The notes below the pieces were generated by a model, which was given only the letters and a program-made list of their open reading frames with translations, was not told where the DNA came from and made no database searches. Shown piece after piece: positions 31,914-37,800 of a stretch of DNA of 37,800 bases; the stretch's first letter is position 1; each line of letters opens with the position of its first letter. Origin of the DNA: CAZMSD01 sp964568855 (GTDB lineage Bacteria; CAIWAD01); assembly GCA_964568855.1 (NCBI GenBank), contig CAZMSD010000039.1, positions 1 through 37,800 of the forward strand, written 5' to 3'. A program made the translations under genes and the position numbers.

Positions 31914-33980
31914 TCAGATCCCGAAATTCAGGCCCGCCAGCACTCTCCGTCCCGAACCAGGGTACTCCAGGCGCAGAGCAGGATCGGCGCCGGGATCCGT
32001 CATCGCGATGAACTGCGAAAGTGCCATGTATCCCGAGCTGGAGTATTCCACGTCCAGCAGGTTGTAGACGCTGAGTTCGAGTTCAATCCGGCCCGCGCGG
32101 TAGCCCAGCTTCAGGTCCAGGGTCTGCCAGGCCTCGATGGTTTCGGTGTTCCCGCGGTCAATGAACTGCTCGCCCGTATGATTCAACTGCAGATGATAGC
32201 TCAAGCCGAATAGCGATCCGCCCCCTCCCAGCGACAGCGAGCGGTCGGGCACCCGCTCCAGCCGATTCCCGTCGTCGGGACCGCCGTCGCAAACGGCCCG
32301 GCAGACGGCAGCGCCCAGGTTCAGGTAGTGGGCCGCCGGCAGCCGCAGAGTAGCTTCCAGGTCGACGCCTTCGTGGATGCTGCGGTTGATGTTGCGATAG
32401 CGGTATTGCTGCAGGTCGAAATCGATCTCGTCCTCCATCTCCATGCGATACACGGAGGCGTCCAGGGCGAGGTCCGCTCCGGCCCCGAGGTGCATTCCCG
32501 CTTCCAGGTTCCGGCCGCTCTGCGGGCGAAGCCGTTCGTTGGAGAAGCGGACGATGCCGAATTCCGTGAGCAGGTCCCGGTTGTCGTAGAGTTGCTCCAG
32601 GGTGGGCAGTTTAAAGGCCTGGGATGCGTTGAGCCAGAGGCTGCCCCGCAGGAAATCGCCGCGCAAGCCCAGCTCCCGCAGATCGAGAGACGCGCCCAGC
32701 CGCGGACTGAACCGCGTGTGACGGACCTGCGTGTCCTGCACGAAATCGTAGCGCGAGCCGAGGTACAGCTTCAATACGGGCAGCGGCTCCAGGCGCAGGT
32801 GCAGGATTCCCGCCTGGGCCAGGCGCCCGTTTCGCTCGTCGCTGTCCAGCAGCGCGGGAACCAGCAGGTTGCGCCAGCGGCTGCGGTGGGTCACGGCGCC
32901 CAGTTCGTAGCCCAGGAGCAGAACACCGGGCAGCCCTTCGAGCACCGTGGGCATCCGCAGCTCGCAGCTCGCCCGCAGGCCGCGCTCTCCGGCCGTCTGC
33001 CGCTGGCGATCGACGTAGCCTTCCGGCGGAACGCCGTGATCCAGCAGCAGCGTGGACGTCTCACGGATGCTGCGCACCGAGACGCTTCCCGTCAGGGCCA
33101 GCAGTCCGCCCCCGGGCAGGGGCCGGGCGTCCAGGCGCAGGTCGAAACGCCCCGAATCCTCATCGCGGACGTCCCCCGAGTGTATTCCCTGCACCGCCCG
33201 GCGATTCGCATCCATCGCGGAGGCCGGCAGCGGACCCGGCAGGTCCTGCTTGCCGCCGCTCCAGGCGAAGCCGACGTTGAGCAGACCGCCCCCCTCGGGA
33301 CGCTGCTCCAGCTCGAAGCCCAGGCTTCGGTGGGCGAAGGCGCCGTGCTCCCTGAAGCCCCGGGAGCTCCGGTCGTTGTAATACATTCTTCGCGCGGTGT
33401 TCCGGACGCGATGCGCGAGTCGCAGGCCGGATTCGAGCGCTTCGTGGCTGCCCGCGCGCAGGAAGCCCGAACCCGCCAGTCCCTCGTGATCCACGTCGCC
33501 GGTTCTGAGCTGCAGCGTGGCCCCCAGCGCGTTGTCGCCGTAAAGCACGGAAGCCGGCCCCCGCACCAGCTCCAGCGATTCGATCTCCTCCAGGGGCAGG
33601 GCGTTCCAGTCCACGCGGCTGTCGCCGGCGCGGTTCAGCGGGACTCCGTCCTTGAGCACCAGCACGTAATCGTTCTCTCCTGCTCCGTAGAACCCACGGA
33701 CCACCACGGCCGGGTCCGCGCCGTTGCCGTTGTGATCCAGCACCTGCACGCCCGGCAGGGCGGCGATCAGCTCCGGCAGGCTTGCGGCGGGAAGACGTTC
33801 GATTTCCTCGCGGCCGGCCAGACTGGCGCTGGCGGGCACTTCGCGGATGCTCTGGGGCAGCCGCGTAGCGGTGACGATCACTTCCTCAAGCTGTATCACA
33901 TCCCCCGGCGGCGGCGTCTCAGCGGAGGAAACGCAGAACTGAAAGAACGACAACGCGAGAAAGGCAAGGAGCAGGCGCAT
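31914..33980 (-). CDS. TonB-dependent outer-membrane receptor
   Basis: 688 residues from ATG 33980 (GGGAG 8 nt upstream; an ATG at 34022 lies inside the upstream hairpin). The signal peptide is MRLLLAFLALSFFQFCVSSAE. A TonB-box-like EEVIVTATR follows, then the plug domain with LPELIAALPGVQVLDH, VVVRGFYG, VLVLKDGVPLN and IESLELVRGPASVLYGDNALGA. The rest is a beta-barrel with alternating hydrophobic strands (for example LNLGAAVCRAVCDGG and LELSVYNLLDVEY). Such receptors import siderophores, vitamin B12 or carbohydrates with energy from TonB-ExbB-ExbD; the substrate cannot be named. No TonB genes or cobalamin riboswitch were found nearby. Confidence 0.92.
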   Translation of the reverse strand: MRLLLAFLALSFFQFCVSSAETPPPGDVIQLEEVIVTATRLPQSIREVPASASLAGREEIERLPAASLPELIAALPGVQVLDHNGNGADPAVVVRGFYGAGENDYVLVLKDGVPLNRAGDSRVDWNALPLEEIESLELVRGPASVLYGDNALGATLQLRTGDVDHEGLAGSGFLRAGSHEALESGLRLAHRVRNTARRMYYNDRSSRGFREHGAFAHRSLGFELEQRPEGGGLLNVGFAWSGGKQDLPGPLPASAMDANRRAVQGIHSGDVRDEDSGRFDLRLDARPLPGGGLLALTGSVSVRSIRETSTLLLDHGVPPEGYVDRQRQTAGERGLRASCELRMPTVLEGLPGVLLLGYELGAVTHRSRWRNLLVPALLDSDERNGRLAQAGILHLRLEPLPVLKLYLGSRYDFVQDTQVRHTRFSPRLGASLDLRELGLRGDFLRGSLWLNASQAFKLPTLEQLYDNRDLLTEFGIVRFSNERLRPQSGRNLEAGMHLGAGADLALDASVYRMEMEDEIDFDLQQYRYRNINRSIHEGVDLEATLRLPAAHYLNLGAAVCRAVCDGGPDDGNRLERVPDRSLSLGGGGSLFGLSYHLQLNHTGEQFIDRGNTETIEAWQTLDLKLGYRAGRIELELSVYNLLDVEYSSSGYMALSQFIAMTDPGADPALRLEYPGSGRRVLAGLNFGI

Positions 33981-34005
33981 TCCGATTCTCCCGGTCTGGA
34001 AATGA

Positions 34006-34035
34006 AAACGGCCCCTTGGCATAAGAGGGCCGTTT
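34006..34035 (-). terminator. Rho-independent-like terminator after the large secreted-protein gene
   Basis: AAACGGCCC and GGGCCGTTT form a perfect 9-bp stem around a 12-nt loop. On the minus strand the stem is followed by TTTCATTT. It lies about 85 nt after the stop of the 34120-37512 gene and just before the receptor's ribosome site, so it would separate the two units. Confidence 0.65.
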
Positions 34036-34119
34036 CCAAGTAACTAAATCGAATCGCATCTAGGGACTGTTCACACTCTCGCATGCGTCGCGCCGGAGCG
34101 CTTCTCCGGCGAGCGCGGA

Positions 34120-37100
34120 TCAGCGGATCAACGTCATCCGGATCAAGCTGCGTTCGCCTTCCCATTCCGCAAGCGCAATATAGATCCCGCTGGAAAGCTC
34201 GCCCGCGTGCCAGACGAACTCGTGCAGCCCGCCTTCATACGAACCATCCGCGAGTACCGTCACCCGCTGGCCCAGCGTGTTGTAGACCACCAGGGCCAGC
34301 TCGCCCGCCGCGGGAAGCGCCACGCGCAGCCGCGTCGCCGGATTGAAGGGATTGGGCCAGTTCTGCGAAAGCTCGAAGACCGCCGGCAGCAGCTCGCCCG
34401 ACTCAATGCCGATCGACGGCGTGTCCATCGTCAGGCCGGAGTGGTCGTAGATCCGCACCCGGTAGTAGTACCAGGTTTCGGGATTCACCGAAGTATCACG
34501 CCAGCTGAAGACGCCCTGACCGCCGGGGATCATCTCCGCGGTCGCCGCCAGGTATGCGCCGTCGCGCTCCGTCGCGCGCAGCACCCGGTAGCCCAAATGC
34601 TCCGCCGTCGCTTCCCAGCTCAGCAGCACGCCGTCCGATACCTGCTCACCTGTGAAATTCACCAGCTCCACCGCCAGGGGCGACTCCCCGCAGCCCAGCA
34701 ACTCGAGCGAAAGACCGCCGAAGTCGAAGGTCAGCTCGAAGAACACGTCGAAGAAGCTGTCCACCTGAGGGCAGAATTCCACGTTGTACTGGTATTGATC
34801 TCCAGGCGCCAGAACTCCAGCCGCCGGACCCGTCACCGCGAAGGAGGGATCATCCGGATTCAGCGCCCAGGAAAGCAGTTCCACAGGAATGTTGCCAGCG
34901 TTGGTCAGCGTCACGTCCGCATCAGCGCATTCGCCCAGCGCAAGGCAGCCGAAGTCGTACTCCGTCACAGGAATGCCGTCGATACTCAGAACCGCTTCCG
35001 GCGCAGGATCCTCCACCACCAGGGTGGACAGCGCAACGTTGTTCTCCTCGTCGTATTCCACGAAGGCGTCGGGTGTGTCCACAACGAAGGTCACCGCGTA
35101 ATCGCCCGCCGTTCCAGGAGCAACGTCGTCGAACTCCGCCTGCACCACCGAGCCGTTCACCAGACCGCTGAAGGCGAAAGGCGGGCCGATGGGGATTCCA
35201 TCCAGCTCGAAGTGCGCTTCAACGTTGTCCAGCACCTGCGCCGCGTCAGCGTCCACCGTGATCTGGCCCTCGAAGTGCAGCGGATAGCCCGTGACCACCG
35301 GATTCGGATCCAGGGCCGCGTAATCCGCCGAAAAATCCACGTAGGTCCAGTAGATCTCCATGTACTCGCTGGTTACGCTCCAGGCGCCGAAACTGTCGCT
35401 GACCCTGAGTCCGATTTCGCCGAAGTAGGGAACCTGGTACACCAGCGTCGTCTCGGGACCGAAGAAATCGTCGAACTCCGCGTCCCCGTCAAGGTCCCAT
35501 TCGTAGACCGCGATGTAATCGCCCAGCGCCAGAGTGTCCGGATCCCAGGACCCCGCGCCGGAGACCAGGATCGGATCGCCCACGTCCGCGCTCCACGGAC
35601 CGTTCAGTACCGCGGTAGGCTCGTGGTTGCCGTTGTGCGCCAGGACCATCATGGCCGCGTAGTCCACCAGCGGCGGCTCGGAGTTGTCTTCCACCCGCAG
35701 GGTCACGGTCACCGAGGCGCTGTCTTCGCCCTGCGGCAGCGGAATGCCGGGGTGCTCCACCACGGGACCCACGGCGTCCGGGTTGTCCCAGTCGATGTCG
35801 CGCTCCTCGTCCAGGCCGAAGTGCCAGCGCCAGTCCACGATCTCCTGCCCCGGATTCATGTGGAAGGAGTTCTCGCCGTTCAGGGTGAAAGGCGTGTCGG
35901 GCGGCTGGTCGCCCAGCGCGTCGATCACACCCACCGGGACTTGCGTGATCACGCCGGGTGTCAAGGTCAGCAGGTTCAGACCCGTGCTGACCTGGTCGTA
36001 GAAGTACTCGCCCCAGGTGCACAGGTGTCCATGCCAATGCCCGTCCTCGTACTGGCCCCAGGTTCCATGAGTCAGCAGGTGCTCTGCATATTCCGAGTAC
36101 CAGTCATGGGCGCCGAAGAACTCGATCTGGGGATCCGAGAGATCGCAGCCCTTCTTCATGGCGTAGAGGGCGTAGCTGTTGCCGTTGAACTGGCCGTTCC
36201 AGCCGCCGAAGTAGTTGTTGGTCCAGTTGCTGGTCAGGAAATCCCTGGCCGCCATCACCGATGTACAGGTGGAACTGCTGTCGATGAAGGCGTATGCGGC
36301 GATGGCCGAACCTGTCTTCGAGCAGTCGGGGCTGTTGTCGCAGCCGTAGGTGTATCCGAAGCCCCCCGTCCCGCACTGGCTGTAATCGAGCCACTGTTCC
36401 AGCTCGACTTTCAGTTCCGGCGGAATCGCCATGCTCCAGTCCCGCTCGGCCTGTTCCATAACCAGAACCGGCCACTGCACCGCTGAGTTGTCCGAAGACC
36501 CGTAGTTCGGTGAATTGACGGAATAGCGCCACCCGCCGTGCCCGCCGCCGGTGTCGGTCTGGCTGTAGTAGAACTGGTCCACAGAATTCTCGAGCAGCAC
36601 GCGGTAGGTCCGCCCCGCGTAGGGGCCGGTCTGAATCGTCTCCTCCGGCGTATCGGCGCCCAACACAGCCATCAGGGCCATGCCGTTGGCGTACTGGTTG
36701 TCCCGCAGGAACACTCCCTCGCCGTCGCCGTTGTAATCATAGACCGCGTTACCGCCGGTCAAGGTCGTGACCGTGGCGTGTCCCAGGATCCAGTTCATCC
36801 CCAGCTCGACCCATTCCGCATAGATGTCCGTGTCCGGATCGCCGTAAGGCATATGTCCGTTCTCTTCGAAGGACAGCAAAGCGGCGCCCGTGGCGCCCAT
36901 TCGCCGATCATAATTGCTTTCCCACCAGGATCCGTCGGCGCTCTGCTGCAGGTACAGCCAGCGCAGCCCCTTCTCGATGGCGATATTCACCTCCACCACC
37001 TGGTTCCCGAAGGGCAGAATTCGGACTTCCGTCTCGTCCACATCAGAGTCGCCGTCGGCGTCCGTCACCGTCAACGTGGCCGTGTAGGTTCCGATGGCCG

Positions 37101-37512
37101 GGTAGGTGTGCGGTTCGTCGATGTACCACCACTCGTCGACCGTACCCGTGGCAGGTGGACTGCCGTCGTCGAAGTCCCACTCGTAGGTGTAGGGCGGCGT
37201 GCCGTCCTGCACGTTGCCCCAGATCACCATCTCAACGCCCGGGTGTCCGTTGGCGTAGCGGGTATGCTGGGTGAAGGAGGGCATGCAGTTCACCCGGATG
37301 TTGGTGTTGCGCAGCGGCGAGACCTTGTCCGCCCAGCCGCCGGGATGATCCAGCTCCTCTCCCATGCCGGCCTGCATGGCCGGCCCCTGGTATTCATCCA
37401 TCAGGCTCTCGAACCGCTGCAGCGGATCGCCGGCTGCAAAAACCGGACTCCAAACCGCCCCAAGACCCAGCACCAGGGCTCCCAGCAACAGTCGCCTGCA
37501 TCTCGTATTCAT
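34120..37512 (-). CDS. Large secreted multidomain protein with PKD, CARDB and FlgD-Ig-like domains
   Basis: 1130 residues from ATG 37512 (AGGGGG 8 nt upstream). Signal peptide RRLLLGALVLGLGAVWSPVFA. Domains in order: a PKD domain (about 80-165; YTYEWDFDDGSPP, GTYTATLTVTDADGD), a Trp/Gly-rich helical region (about 175-525; GLRWLYLQQSADGSWW, GGHGGWRYS) resembling the alpha/alpha barrel of prenyltransferase/terpene-cyclase-like repeats, two more PKD-like modules, a CARDB-like domain (YDEENNVALSTLVV), an ASH/Hydin-like module (VTLTNAGNIPVELLSW), an FN3-like module (WYYYRVRIYDHSG), and a C-terminal FlgD-Ig-like domain with QNWPNPFNPATRLRVAL and LSSGIYIALAE. Such C-termini are common in FCB-group and related candidate phyla, where they mark exported or surface-anchored proteins. 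Catalytic role unknown. Confidence 0.85.
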   Translation of the reverse strand: MNTRCRRLLLGALVLGLGAVWSPVFAAGDPLQRFESLMDEYQGPAMQAGMGEELDHPGGWADKVSPLRNTNIRVNCMPSFTQHTRYANGHPGVEMVIWGNVQDGTPPYTYEWDFDDGSPPATGTVDEWWYIDEPHTYPAIGTYTATLTVTDADGDSDVDETEVRILPFGNQVVEVNIAIEKGLRWLYLQQSADGSWWESNYDRRMGATGAALLSFEENGHMPYGDPDTDIYAEWVELGMNWILGHATVTTLTGGNAVYDYNGDGEGVFLRDNQYANGMALMAVLGADTPEETIQTGPYAGRTYRVLLENSVDQFYYSQTDTGGGHGGWRYSVNSPNYGSSDNSAVQWPVLVMEQAERDWSMAIPPELKVELEQWLDYSQCGTGGFGYTYGCDNSPDCSKTGSAIAAYAFIDSSSTCTSVMAARDFLTSNWTNNYFGGWNGQFNGNSYALYAMKKGCDLSDPQIEFFGAHDWYSEYAEHLLTHGTWGQYEDGHWHGHLCTWGEYFYDQVSTGLNLLTLTPGVITQVPVGVIDALGDQPPDTPFTLNGENSFHMNPGQEIVDWRWHFGLDEERDIDWDNPDAVGPVVEHPGIPLPQGEDSASVTVTLRVEDNSEPPLVDYAAMMVLAHNGNHEPTAVLNGPWSADVGDPILVSGAGSWDPDTLALGDYIAVYEWDLDGDAEFDDFFGPETTLVYQVPYFGEIGLRVSDSFGAWSVTSEYMEIYWTYVDFSADYAALDPNPVVTGYPLHFEGQITVDADAAQVLDNVEAHFELDGIPIGPPFAFSGLVNGSVVQAEFDDVAPGTAGDYAVTFVVDTPDAFVEYDEENNVALSTLVVEDPAPEAVLSIDGIPVTEYDFGCLALGECADADVTLTNAGNIPVELLSWALNPDDPSFAVTGPAAGVLAPGDQYQYNVEFCPQVDSFFDVFFELTFDFGGLSLELLGCGESPLAVELVNFTGEQVSDGVLLSWEATAEHLGYRVLRATERDGAYLAATAEMIPGGQGVFSWRDTSVNPETWYYYRVRIYDHSGLTMDTPSIGIESGELLPAVFELSQNWPNPFNPATRLRVALPAAGELALVVYNTLGQRVTVLADGSYEGGLHEFVWHAGELSSGIYIALAEWEGERSLIRMTLIR

Positions 37513-37800
37513 GGTGGTCCCCCTTATGTCCCCTCGCGGATGGTCAGAATCGGGCGGCGTGGACAATCGCCAGTGGCGAGAACGCCGGCTGTTCGATCGC
37601 AAACCATTGATTTTGCAACGCAATGAAAGGAGAGTTGATTTTGCTGGTAATTGTTAAAGCAAAAACCATTCCACTTCGGAAGCGGGGGATGCTTCCGAGG
37701 TGGGTGAAGGCGACGGTTCGTGGCAAAGCTACTGACGACAATACAAGACCTTATGGAGTGACCGGCCTCCAGTCCGTAAACTCGCGTGCTATCAGCCGGC

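Noticed and set aside
32328..34043. A 571-residue plus-strand open frame opposite the TonB-dependent receptor
   Set aside because: Antisense shadow of a well-recognised receptor gene.
33980..34119. A cobalamin or other riboswitch upstream of the receptor
   Set aside because: Only the terminator-like hairpin is visible; no B12-box or other conserved riboswitch element was found.
34207..36486. A 759-residue plus-strand open frame opposite the large secreted protein
   Set aside because: Arg/His/Val-rich antisense translation with no domain; the minus strand encodes a clear signal peptide and domains.

Overview
The window comes from a GC-rich bacterium. The large secreted protein at the right end carries a C-terminal FlgD-Ig-like domain with the signature NWPNPFNPATRLRVALP. 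This, together with a TonB-dependent receptor, suggests a Gram-negative lineage of the FCB-related candidate phyla (Krumholzibacteria/Eisenbacteria-like). That placement is an inference; there is no rRNA or other marker gene here.

Left region (1-9.5 kb). On the minus strand there are two tandem, divergent Hsp90/HtpG-like GHKL ATPases (942-4874). They are followed by a small unknown gene that may be frameshifted, and by a protein cut by the window edge that may be CHAT-like. Plus-strand genes encode a four-helix membrane protein (DUF2569-like) and an oversized, divergent pyruvate kinase-like protein. Minus-strand genes encode a possible small membrane protein, a secreted hypothetical protein, and a small RNA-ligase-like nucleotidyltransferase.

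Central region (9.96-22.14 kb), the main discovery. A single plus-strand cluster combines two protein-conjugation chemistries that are normally separate. The ubiquitin-type half has an FHA + RING-like protein (candidate E3), an E1-like ThiF-fold enzyme, an E2-like protein with HPN and catalytic Cys, a ubiquitin-like beta-grasp protein, and a JAMM/MPN deubiquitinase-like peptidase. The pupylation-type half has an ARC/Mpa-like AAA ATPase, a Dop-like PafA-superfamily protein with a very long insertion, a 67-residue Pup-like protein ending GGQ, and a PafA-like ligase. Three further cluster proteins are poorly known: the first gene, a coiled-coil + winged-helix protein, and a tandem-repeat protein resembling YbjN/type III chaperones. 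Many genes overlap or abut, so they are probably co-expressed. No 20S proteasome subunit gene is present, and the ATPase lacks a recognisable HbYX/GQYL-type C-terminus.

Right region (22.15-37.5 kb). The minus strand carries a lipoprotein MsrA, an MFS exporter, a B3/B4-domain protein, and a complete SUF iron-sulfur operon in transcription order Rrf2 regulator - sufB - sufC - sufD - sufS - sufT. A divergent YedF/DsrE-like protein follows on the plus strand. A 0.6-kb stretch then holds hairpins and a frameshifted remnant of a secreted-protein C-terminus. Last come a TonB-dependent receptor and a 1130-residue secreted multidomain protein, separated by a clear terminator hairpin.
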